In this document: piece after piece, positions 1-5,308 of the stretch
Numbering within the stretch: position 1 is the first letter of the stretch
How the letters are laid out: each line of letters opens with the position of its first letter
Source of the DNA: Candidatus Bathyarchaeota archaeon
Lineage (GTDB): Archaea > Thermoproteota > Bathyarchaeia > RBG-16-48-13 > GCA-020355125
Direction: 5' to 3'
NCBI GenBank assembly: GCA_030617005.1
Contig: JAUWWH010000081.1
Location: 1 to 5,566 of the forward strand
Length of the DNA: 5,566 nucleotides
Made by a program: the position numbers and the translations under genes
The notes under the pieces: model-generated
The model's database searches: none
What the model saw: only the letters and a program-made list of their open reading frames with translations
What the model was told of the DNA's origin: nothing

Positions 1-1
1 A

Positions 2-853
2 CAAAACCCAGGCGACGAAATGATTGTTATCGGGACAAGTATAAGTAACCCTGAAGGGGACGGATCAGTTCTCAGTAGCGTAAATGACCAAGTTGAACTC
101 ATTTGGATCACAAGAAGCGGTTCTGCACTGAAAAATGAAACCTACTCGGGCACCGTTGTAGCAATCCTTTCGGAGATAGGCGGATTCGGCATGGCAGGAC
201 CTTCAGACACCGGAGTTTACATTCCCATCTCAAAAGCACAAAGTTTCTTCAACACAAATGAAGTGAATACACTAATCGTACAATTAACAAATAGCGACGA
301 AGCCACAATCGAAAGTGTTTCAAAAGCCATTAAAAAACTATTCAATGATCAAGTCCAAGTGATCTCTCCAACAGCCATACTTAACATAATCACAACAACC
401 TTCTCAACAATAGAACTTTTCCTAACTGGAATCGCCGGCATCTCTCTTCTAGTTGCGGGTATAGGAATAATGAACATCATGATAGTCTCATTAATGGAAC
501 GCACAAGGGAGATAGGTATACTAAAAGCATTAGGCATGAAGAACAGAACCGTTCTATCGATATTCCTAAGCGAATCAGTGATAATCGGCCTTATGGGTAC
601 AGCAATCGGTATTGCTTTAGGTTGGGGTCTAGCAAAAGGAGCATCAGAAGTATTATCTGGATTTAGCGGTGGACAGGGGGGATTCGGAGGAGGACAGATG
701 ATGACAGGGGGAATGCCCATAACACCAGTTGTGACCACAACAGTACTTCTCGGTGCCTTCGCTTTCGGTCTAATAATAACTATAATATTTGCTCTTTACC
801 CAGCATGGCGGGCTTCAAGACTCAAACCAGTCGAAGCACTAAGATCTGAGTAA
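2..853 (+). CDS. MacB/FtsX-type ABC transporter permease, C-terminal part (5' end outside the window)
   Basis: The reading frame is open from base 2, so the Met at position 20 is internal and the gene starts upstream of the window. About 283 residues remain, ending at TAA 851-853. Numbering from the Met at 20, residues 1-115 are the end of the extracytoplasmic MacB-type periplasmic-core domain, followed by an FtsX-like domain with three predicted membrane helices (about 131-157, 178-206, 238-261). The stretch ERTREIGILKALG (160-172) is the conserved cytoplasmic coupling helix that contacts the ATPase, and the end YPAWRASRLKPVEALRSE is typical of the family. The loop between the last two helices is rich in Gly and Met (about 213-232). 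Members pair with a MacB/LolD-like ATPase and move lipids, peptides, drugs or envelope proteins by a mechanotransmission mechanism; the substrate here cannot be inferred. The ATPase gene is presumably to the left, outside the window. Confidence 0.93.
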   Translation, partial: QNPGDEMIVIGTSISNPEGDGSVLSSVNDQVELIWITRSGSALKNETYSGTVVAILSEIGGFGMAGPSDTGVYIPISKAQSFFNTNEVNTLIVQLTNSDEATIESVSKAIKKLFNDQVQVISPTAILNIITTTFSTIELFLTGIAGISLLVAGIGIMNIMIVSLMERTREIGILKALGMKNRTVLSIFLSESVIIGLMGTAIGIALGWGLAKGASEVLSGFSGGQGGFGGGQMMTGGMPITPVVTTTVLLGAFAFGLIITIIFALYPAWRASRLKPVEALRSE

Positions 854-901
854 ATGAGTAGGTGAAAGATATACATAAAATAGTCATAATAATAGGTTTG
901 A

Positions 902-1046
902 TCATTCTGAGGAGTGTTCCCTGAAGAGCCTCCTCACCTCGTCGGTTATGTAGGCGCTCATTGATGTGTAGCCGAGTTCTAGGAGTTCCTAGATAAATCT
1001 CCTAACCTCCTCCGGGATTGAGACAATGCTTCTCTCGTAATTCCAT
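902..1046 (-). pseudogene. Decayed ribbon-helix-helix (CopG/Arc-like) DNA-binding protein with an in-frame TAG
   Basis: Read on the minus strand, 1039-902 gives YERSIVSIPEEVRRFI, then TAG (989-991), then ELLELGYTSMSAYITDEV and RRLFREHSSE, ending at TGA (902-904). This has the RHH layout: a short beta strand ending in SIPEEV, helix A, a turn with TSMSAY, and helix B ending in basic residues. It resembles the intact RHH protein at 3710-3859 in pattern. There is no usual start codon in this frame. An ATG at 1046-1044 lies in a neighbouring frame (MELRE) and would join the RHH frame after a one-base shift near 1034, so I infer both a frameshift and a nonsense mutation. The segment is visibly more GC-rich than its surroundings, with AGG, CTC and GAG codons, which hints at a different origin. 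Translation of the frame is direct observation; the RHH assignment rests on pattern only. Confidence 0.5.
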
Positions 1047-1155
1047 CCACGACCTGTCTGACGTGCGGTGCATGTAAGTCTGCTATAGTTTTAAGTATGA
1101 CTTTTCAGTAATGGTTCAATGTGAATTTATCTTAGATTTGATGTGAAACCGGGAA

Positions 1156-1359
1156 ATGGTGCTTTTTGAAGGTTACATAGCGATCTAGAAAAAGTATCTG
1201 AAAGATGAAGTTAAGATTCGAGTTGCACGTCCCAGCATTTTAGCCTCCTCTAAAGAGTTGCTTGTTGATTATAAAAATGGGTTAATCGATTGGGAAGAAT
1301 ATGAGAGAAGATTTCGAGATTTCAAATTAAGGAGGATATTATCCTTAGAAAGGATCTGA
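1156..1359 (+). pseudogene. DUF488-like protein fragment, interrupted by TAG and truncated
   Basis: From ATG 1156 the frame reads MVLFEGYIAI, then TAG (1186-1188), then KKYLKDEVKIRVARPSIL, ASSKELLVDYKNGLIDWEEY, ERRFRDFKLRRILSLERI and TGA (1357-1359). The run 'VARPS-LA-S-ELL-DYK-G-IDWEEYERRFR' resembles the middle of small DUF488 proteins, which usually carry a 'LAPS-ELL-DYK-G-I-W-EY--RY' block followed by a C-terminal LLCYE-like block with Cys residues. The expected C-terminal half is absent, so the ORF is about 67 codons against the 110-150 usual for the family. The function of DUF488 is not established. No ribosome binding site is seen before 1156. A single nonsense change (for example TTG or AAG to TAG) plus loss of the 3' half explains it. 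The family assignment is moderate and from memory of the motif. Confidence 0.5.
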
Positions 1360-1573
1360 AAACTGACCGTAACAACTACATTTAAGATGAATCAAGAGTT
1401 TTATCAAGTCTTTAGATGATAGTTTTTGCGATAAACTTAGTAACTAAGAGTATAACTGTTTAGCAACCACATTTATGATCTGGTTCTCAATGGGGGATGA
1501 GGCTGATTGATTTGTAGGGTGAAAGTTTTTTTGATAGCTATTTTGAATACTATAGGAGAGGTAAACAGAGTTC
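1360..1573. other. Non-coding leader region before the Nudix gene
   Basis: No reading frame of useful length exists on either strand. It holds a T7 run (about 1527-1533) and two similar strings, acatttaagatga and acatttatgatct (near 1378 and 1469), that could be weak TATA-like elements, but none sits convincingly at -26 of a start. The only clear signal is the ribosome binding site at its right end. Confidence 0.4.
1555..1562 (+). promoter_or_regulatory. Ribosome binding site of the Nudix gene
   Basis: GGAGAGGT lies 11 bases before ATG 1574 and matches the anti-Shine-Dalgarno end of archaeal 16S rRNA (GGAGGTGA consensus) in two overlapping registers, GGAG and GAGGT. It supports the start at 1574. 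Confidence 0.6.
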
Positions 1574-2008
1574 ATGTTCAGTGAAAAATCGGCTGGTTGT
1601 GTACTTTTTCAAATAGACCAAGGTGTAATTAAGTACCTTTTACTCCGTTATGGGTTGGGTCACTGGGGTTTCCCTAAAGGAATTATCGAAGTGGGAGAAG
1701 AAGAACATGAAGCCGGAATTAGAGAAGTGCAAGAAGAGACCGGAATCTCTAAAATAGTATTAATGGATAACTTTAAGGAGAAAATACACTATCTCTATAA
1801 ACGACAGGGAAAAAACATCCATAAGGAAGTGGTCTACTTTCTTGCTAAATCTAACGAAAAGGAAGTAAGACTCTCTTTCGAGCACAGTGAATATAAATGG
1901 TTCTGCTTTGAAGACGCGTTAAAACAGCTGAGTTTTGAGAATGTCAAAACGGTTCTAAAGAAAGCTCATCAAACGATCTCAACTAAATACTTCAACATTA
2001 TAAGATAA
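1574..2008 (+). CDS. Nudix hydrolase, bis(5'-nucleosyl)-tetraphosphatase (Ap4A hydrolase) type
   Basis: This 144-residue cytoplasmic protein has a complete Nudix box: G36, five residues, E42, seven residues, R50-E51-V-Q-E54-E55-T-G57-I58, with the metal-binding glutamates all present. The preceding GHWGFPKG (29-36) and the later EHSEYKWFCFEDALKQLSF are typical of the asymmetric Ap4A hydrolase (NUDT2/MutT-like) branch, which splits diadenosine tetraphosphate into ATP and AMP and so removes a by-product of aminoacyl-tRNA synthetases. Length matches the family (about 135-150). The start is supported by a ribosome binding site and by the family beginning just before SAGCVLF. Substrate choice among Nudix enzymes cannot be fixed by sequence alone; RNA 5'-pyrophosphohydrolase or another nucleotide is possible. 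The HAD gene follows after about 165 bases with its own likely promoter, so co-transcription is uncertain. Confidence 0.9.
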   Translation: MFSEKSAGCVLFQIDQGVIKYLLLRYGLGHWGFPKGIIEVGEEEHEAGIREVQEETGISKIVLMDNFKEKIHYLYKRQGKNIHKEVVYFLAKSNEKEVRLSFEHSEYKWFCFEDALKQLSFENVKTVLKKAHQTISTKYFNIIR

Positions 2009-2061
2009 AGCGTACACAAAGGAGAGACATAATCAGTCACACTATCCCTAAAGATACAGTA

Positions 2062-2069
2062 TTTATAAA
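2062..2069 (+). promoter_or_regulatory. Possible TATA box for the HAD gene
   Basis: TTTATAAA matches the archaeal TATA-box consensus and lies in the gap between the Nudix and HAD genes. Transcription would begin near 2092, leaving a leader of about 80 bases. A second AT-rich candidate (ATAATAAAAT, 2138-2147) would give a very short leader instead. The BRE upstream is not distinctive. Confidence 0.4.
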
Positions 2070-2160
2070 CTATTTTTTAAAGAAGAATTCTGAAATATGT
2101 AAAAAATGTTACTAAATAAATTTCCTGGAAAGAAAAATAATAAAATTCCCTAATACTTCT

Positions 2161-2165
2161 GGTGA
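2161..2165 (+). promoter_or_regulatory. Ribosome binding site deciding the HAD start
   Basis: GGTGA (2161-2165) directly abuts the first ATG (2166), which leaves no room for initiation there, but it is 9 bases before the ATG at 2175. AAGGA (2169-2173) could also serve the ATG at 2178. This favours 2175 or 2178 as the true start. Confidence 0.5.
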
Positions 2166-2174
2166 ATGAAGGAT

Positions 2175-2858
2175 ATGATGAAGATAAAGGTAATCTTTTT
2201 TGATTTAGACAACACGCTGATCGATTTCATAAGGATGAAGAGAAAATCGTCTCAAGCCACTGCAAAAGCCATGATAAAAGCTGGATTAAAGATGGATCAT
2301 AAGACAGCATTCAGGAGACTGATGAGCACATACTTTAAAGTCGGGATAGAATCAGACAGAATATTCACAAAATTCTTAGAGAAAGAGGGACAGTTCGACC
2401 ATAAGATATTGGCAGCAGCCATAAACGCTTACCTAAAAGCAAAAAATAGGTACTTAAAACCTTACAAAAACGTGAAAGCGACGCTTAATAAACTGAAAAA
2501 GATTGGGATCACACTCGTCATCGTCACAGACGCTCCGAAGACAAAAGCTTACCAGCGACTCTTAGCAATGAACATCGAGAGCTACTTCGATTTTGTCATC
2601 GCGTTTGAAGATACAGGAAAGAAAAAGCGAGACGGATTCCCACTACGAATGGCAATAGATAAACTCCAAAAGAAGATTCCAAACCTTCAAAATGATGAGA
2701 TATTGATGGTGGGTGACTCAATAATCCGTGACTTATATCCTGCACAGAAGCTTGGTTTACAGACTGCCCATGCGAAATATGGACAAGTCAGAAAGGAGAT
2801 GGGTACACCAGATTATGAACTCAGCGACATCAGCGAGATCTTTTCAATTATCAACTAG
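2175..2858 (+). CDS. HAD-superfamily hydrolase, subfamily IA, TIGR02253-like
   Basis: A 227-residue cytoplasmic phosphatase-like protein. Numbering from the Met at 2175, motif I is FFDLDNT with nucleophile D10 and acid/base D12, motif II is IVTDAP with T118, motif III is the Lys-rich GKKKRDG with K151 as the likely phosphate-contacting lysine, and motif IV is MVGDSIIRD with D181 and D186. The all-alpha cap lies between motifs I and II (about residues 17-95), as in subfamily IA. The pattern is close to TIGR02253, an archaeal/eukaryotic group of uncharacterised HAD proteins, so the substrate (a small phosphorylated metabolite) is unknown. Motif III reads K-R-D-G where many relatives have K-P-x-P, a mild departure. 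The start could be 2166, adding MKD, but the ribosome binding site position and family start favour 2175. It ends with TAG (2856-2858), at the expected family length, which shows that TAG terminates translation here. Confidence 0.92.
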   Translation: MMKIKVIFFDLDNTLIDFIRMKRKSSQATAKAMIKAGLKMDHKTAFRRLMSTYFKVGIESDRIFTKFLEKEGQFDHKILAAAINAYLKAKNRYLKPYKNVKATLNKLKKIGITLVIVTDAPKTKAYQRLLAMNIESYFDFVIAFEDTGKKKRDGFPLRMAIDKLQKKIPNLQNDEILMVGDSIIRDLYPAQKLGLQTAHAKYGQVRKEMGTPDYELSDISEIFSIIN

Positions 2859-2887
2859 ATCAGTTCATTCCTTTTCTGTAAATTAGG

Positions 2888-2925
2888 GCTTCAGTCAAGT
2901 AATTTCTTGAAAAACTGAGGCTTTT
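2888..2925 (+). terminator. Hairpin plus T-tract after the HAD gene
   Basis: GCTTCAGT (2888-2895) pairs with ACTGAGGC (2914-2921) over eight positions with one G-U pair. Inside it CAAG (2896-2899) pairs with CTTG (2906-2909) around a TAATTT loop, leaving an AAAA bulge. TTTT (2922-2925) follows at once. It begins 30 bases after the HAD stop and has the form of an intrinsic terminator. Archaeal termination depends mainly on the T-tract, so the hairpin may instead shield the 3' end. Confidence 0.45.
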
Positions 2926-3002
2926 GTGAGGATACTGTGTGCAAAGTTACCTCATTGTTGGATCCAAGAGGATGAGACAAGGTTTAAGACATAATCTGAA
3001 TT

Positions 3003-3389
3003 TTATTTTATTAACTCTTTGAATTTTTCGTTAAAAAGCTCTTTGGTCACTGTCGAAGCATGTAACATACCCCTTTTTTCGTCTCTTTTCGTGTAAATTG
3101 GAAAGCATCTGACCTTAAGGGTGGAAGGTATCATTCTGGTAAGCCAGTTCCAAGTCTCACCGAGTCGTTTACAATGATTATTCTCATTCTCTAGGAAGAC
3201 AAGGATGAAGAATGGGCGAATCTTCTCTTGAGTAGCGTAGTCTGCACAACACATTAAGTGACCGATGATGTGATTGATTTCCCATCTTTTCTCTGCTTCA
3301 AGAAACGCAAAGAGTCTCTGATTCTTGAACCACATTGAATCCATTTGGAAGATCTTTCCGTGGGTTTTGCGTCTTCGCTCACTCTTCAC
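3003..3389 (-). CDS. Hypothetical PD-(D/E)XK nuclease-like protein, true N-terminus unresolved
   Basis: The shown start is a GTG (3389-3387) giving 128 residues, but the frame stays open upstream to 3479 and reads as coherent protein (IIPYFTHRKLVNWINEAG, then KSLGFEV) before that GTG. I therefore take the GTG as an internal Val. The helix 'HRKLVNWINEAGKSLGF' followed by a strand, then D17-S-M-W (numbering from GTG) and F-A-F-L-E31-A-E33-K34, fits the core of a PD-(D/E)XK nuclease: helix, Asp strand, then a strand with the E-x-(E/K) dyad. IIGHLMCCADYA (41-52) is a further helix. No named family or substrate is recognised, and DNA cleavage is an inference. No ATG, GTG or TTG lies in frame further upstream. 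GGGAGGT (3472-3466) stands 7 bases before an ATT codon (3458-3456), and an ATG at 3483-3481 lies one frame off. Neighbours give no clue: the HAD gene is convergent and the RHH gene is about 320 bases upstream. Confidence 0.6.
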   Translation of the reverse strand: MKSERRRKTHGKIFQMDSMWFKNQRLFAFLEAEKRWEINHIIGHLMCCADYATQEKIRPFFILVFLENENNHCKRLGETWNWLTRMIPSTLKVRCFPIYTKRDEKRGMLHASTVTKELFNEKFKELIK

Positions 3390-3483
3390 CTCGAAACCTA
3401 AACTCTTCCCAGCTTCGTTAATCCAGTTTACTAACTTTCGGTGCGTAAAATAGGGAATTATACCTACCTCCCAAGTAACTCAT

Positions 3484-3709
3484 TCTTAATCCAGATTCAT
3501 ATAGATTAAAGATAATTTAGTCTAATAAATTAATCATCTTCCAAGATGTGAAGTATATGTTCATTGTAGAAAAGTAGGATCTAACCCTTTACGTGAGATT
3601 AGTCTTTTTATTGTGAACTGGAAGGTAACATTCGCTAATATGGAGAGTCATCCTCATCACTTTTCTCTAATGAAAATGATTCATTAAGAAGTTGTAATTG
3701 AGGGGGGGA
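3484..3709. other. Intergenic region between nuclease-like and RHH genes
   Basis: No convincing gene is present. It contains AT-rich DNA that could carry the nuclease-like gene's promoter (on the minus strand TTTATTAG, about 3522-3529) and a 15-codon ORF on the plus strand at 3640-3687 that I do not accept as a gene. A run of seven G (3702-3708) sits two bases past the RHH stop codon. Confidence 0.4.
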
Positions 3710-3859
3710 TTAAGAATGATTTTTGAGGTATTCTCTCAACGCTTCCCTTATGATTTCTGACATGGTTACGTAGGTTCCATTGGACTTGTTGAAGTATTTC
3801 TCGAGTTTGTTGTATAGTCCTTCTGGAATCGTCAGGCTTTTGTATCCTGTTCTTGGCAT
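3710..3859 (-). CDS. Small ribbon-helix-helix (CopG/Arc-like) DNA-binding protein
   Basis: Starting at the ATG 3859-3857 the protein has 49 residues. YKSLTIP (6-12) is the DNA-contacting beta strand, residues 13-25 (EGLYNKLEKYFNK) form helix A, and TMSEIIREALREYLK (32-46) forms helix B, the usual RHH order and size. Such proteins dimerise, insert the paired strands into the major groove, and repress their own or nearby promoters. A longer frame from ATG 3895-3893 (61 residues) exists, but that ATG overlaps the TATA box and adds MFIKYLTPSEKI, which has no RHH character, so I choose 3859. The TATA-to-ATG distance suggests a leaderless mRNA. No toxin-like ORF lies on either side, so an antitoxin role is not supported. 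Its target could be its own promoter, where an inverted repeat lies upstream at 3970-4010. Confidence 0.82.
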   Translation of the reverse strand: MPRTGYKSLTIPEGLYNKLEKYFNKSNGTYVTMSEIIREALREYLKNHS

Positions 3860-3884
3860 AATTTTTTCTGATGGAGTAAGGTAT

Positions 3885-3905
3885 TTTATAAACATTTTTC
3901 TTTTA
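3885..3905 (-). promoter_or_regulatory. BRE and TATA box of the RHH gene
   Basis: On the minus strand a purine-rich stretch AAAAGAAAAATG (BRE-like) runs into TTTATAAA (3892-3885). The centre of the TATA box is about 29 bases before ATG 3859, which is the archaeal TATA-to-start distance when transcription begins at or next to the start codon. Confidence 0.65.
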
Positions 3906-3969
3906 AGCTGGTTCTACATATGATAAATGTTGTCGTTTTGAGTTCACTATTTTACAGGTTCAATTTTTT

Positions 3970-4010
3970 TACTGTACTATAATATTGAGATTGAAACAAA
4001 ATGTACAGTA
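3970..4010. repeat. 8-bp perfect inverted repeat upstream of the RHH gene
   Basis: TACTGTAC (3970-3977) and GTACAGTA (4003-4010) are exact reverse complements, separated by 25 AT-rich bases. A smaller dyad, AGTAT/ATACT around GACGT (4007-4021), overlaps the right arm. It lies about 80 bases upstream of the RHH TATA box and about 110 bases past the peptidase stop. It could be an operator or a structure in the peptidase mRNA; chance is also possible in AT-rich DNA. Confidence 0.4.
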
Positions 4011-4089
4011 TGACGTATACTATTCATCGAGGAGCCGGAGTCTAACATTGTGATGATAATTGGGAAAACTTTACTTTTTTACGCATTTG

Positions 4090-4110
4090 AGAACTGTCAG
4101 TCTCAGTTCT
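4090..4110. repeat. 7-bp inverted repeat just after the peptidase gene
   Basis: AGAACTG (4090-4096) and CAGTTCT (4104-4110) are perfect complements around a 7-base loop, 8 bases past the M42 stop. In the direction of the peptidase transcript the hairpin is followed by A-rich rather than T-rich sequence, so it is not a standard intrinsic terminator. It may be an mRNA 3'-end hairpin. Confidence 0.4.
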
Positions 4111-4118
4111 GATCAAGT

Positions 4119-5210
4119 TCAGATTGCTGTGAAGCTGTTAGCTCTTTTCTTATCAATTGACTTTATGAGTTCAATGACAAGGCGGACCGCTTCTTCTGCA
4201 TCCTTCAAGCTGAATAAACCAACGTGGCTATGAATGTGACGTGTGGGGACTCCTATCACGATGGAGGGACATCCAGCTCGACTGATATGGATACGACCTG
4301 CATCGGTACCACCGCTATAGGCATGGCTTAGTTGAAGGGGGATGTGAGCTTCTTTTGCTTTTTTAATTACAAAATTCTTAAGAAGTTGGTTCGGGATCAT
4401 ACTTCGATCATATGTCAGTAATGTGGGTCCTTTCCCCATTTTCGTTGGAGCCTCAGTCTGTTTTATCCCTGGGACATCTCCAGCAATATCAACTTCAAGT
4501 ATTAAGGCTACATCGGGATCAACCATGTGAGCTATGGTCTTTGCGCCTCTAAGCCCAACCTCTTCTTGGACAGTTGCAGCCTCATAAATAATATTTGGAT
4601 GGGGGATTTCTGCTTCTTTAATTTGGCGGATAGCTTCCATCATCACGAAAGCTCCTATGCGATCGTCGAAAGCCTTCCCCATGGCAACATTCCTCTTATT
4701 TATGAGAGTGAAAGGACTCCATGGAACAGCGGGACTGCCTATTTCTACACCGGTCTCCTCCGCCTCCGTCTTTGAGGAAACACCAATATCAATGTACATG
4801 TCCTTACGCTCTACAGTTTTTTTTCTCTCCTCTGCAGATATGAGATGCGGTGGTTTGGCAGATATGACTCCGAGGATACTACTCTTGCTAGTCCGAATGA
4901 TGACACGTTGTCCTAATAACACTTGATCCCACCAACCTCCGAGGGGATTAAAAGTGAGAAAACCTGTCTTCTCATCTATTCCCGAGATAACAAATCCAAT
5001 CTCATCAATATGACCTGCCAACAACACACGAGGTCGCTGAGCGGTCCCTTTCACCACATAGGCTACAGTTCCGAGCTTATCTGAGATGATTTCGTCAGCA
5101 TAGGGCGTCATATATGCTTTTATAATATGAGCAACTTCATACTCGAATCCAGAAGGACCAAAGGATTCAACTAACCTCTTAAAAACATCTAAAGATTTAT
5201 CATCGAACAT
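4119..5210 (-). CDS. M42 family metallo-aminopeptidase (TET-like)
   Basis: From ATG 5210-5208 the protein has 363 residues, the usual M42 length. It carries the full dinuclear metal site: H67 (AGHIDEIG), bridging D182 (KAFDDRIG), catalytic base E216 with ligand E217 (QEEVGLRG), E239 (LEVDIAGD, a position that is Asp or Glu in the family) and H327 (RHIHSHVG). GPSGFE near the N-terminus and SGGTDAG (299-305) are also family marks. M42 enzymes form dodecameric tetrahedral (TET) particles in the archaeal cytosol and trim amino acids from the N-termini of peptides released by the proteasome. Older annotation calls them endoglucanase M or FrvX; glucanase activity is not expected. Residue preference cannot be read from sequence. 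A TTG at 5234-5232 would add eight residues, but it has no ribosome binding site and the added MYLKSFYS is not typical, so the ATG is preferred. It appears to be transcribed alone. Confidence 0.93.
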   Translation of the reverse strand: MFDDKSLDVFKRLVESFGPSGFEYEVAHIIKAYMTPYADEIISDKLGTVAYVVKGTAQRPRVLLAGHIDEIGFVISGIDEKTGFLTFNPLGGWWDQVLLGQRVIIRTSKSSILGVISAKPPHLISAEERKKTVERKDMYIDIGVSSKTEAEETGVEIGSPAVPWSPFTLINKRNVAMGKAFDDRIGAFVMMEAIRQIKEAEIPHPNIIYEAATVQEEVGLRGAKTIAHMVDPDVALILEVDIAGDVPGIKQTEAPTKMGKGPTLLTYDRSMIPNQLLKNFVIKKAKEAHIPLQLSHAYSGGTDAGRIHISRAGCPSIVIGVPTRHIHSHVGLFSLKDAEEAVRLVIELIKSIDKKRANSFTAI

Positions 5211-5292
5211 AGAATAAAATGATTTAAGGTACAATTTAGAATTATCGCAGTTAATTATGGTTCTAGAGATTGTTTCGTCTTTACGAAATTAC

Positions 5293-5308
5293 CTATAAAA
5301 TTTTTTAC
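5293..5308 (-). promoter_or_regulatory. Possible promoter of the M42 peptidase gene
   Basis: On the minus strand GTAAAAAA (BRE-like, 5308-5301) is followed by TTTTATAG (5300-5293). Transcription would begin near 5270, giving a leader of about 60 bases before ATG 5210. No ribosome binding site is visible before that ATG, so a closer, weaker element such as TCTAAATT (5240-5233) giving a leaderless mRNA is an alternative. Confidence 0.35.

Noticed and set aside
349..738. 129-codon minus-strand ORF
   Set aside because: It lies wholly inside the permease gene on the opposite strand, is Pro/Ile-rich from complementing membrane-helix codons, and shows no domain.
3640..3687. 15-codon ORF encoding MESHPHHFSLMKMIH, with a TATA-like string about 30 bases upstream
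   Set aside because: The His-rich peptide is curious, but such a short ORF is expected by chance and nothing else supports it.
3702..3708. Run of seven G next to the RHH stop codon
   Set aside because: It stands out in AT-rich DNA, but it is a single homopolymer with no partner G-runs for a quadruplex and may be a length-error-prone site.
3710..3895. RHH gene as the antitoxin of a toxin-antitoxin pair
   Set aside because: No toxin-like ORF (RelE, HicA, PIN or similar) is adjacent on either strand.
3989..3997. GATTGAAAC, resembling the end of many archaeal CRISPR repeats
   Set aside because: It occurs singly; there are no regularly spaced copies, no spacers and no cas genes in the window.
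4527..4926. Two plus-strand ORFs (82 and 89 codons)
   Set aside because: Both are opposite-strand shadows of the well-supported M42 peptidase gene and have no recognisable family or ribosome binding site.
5211..5234. TTG start adding eight residues to the M42 peptidase
   Set aside because: No ribosome binding site precedes the TTG, and the family usually begins close to the ATG at 5210.
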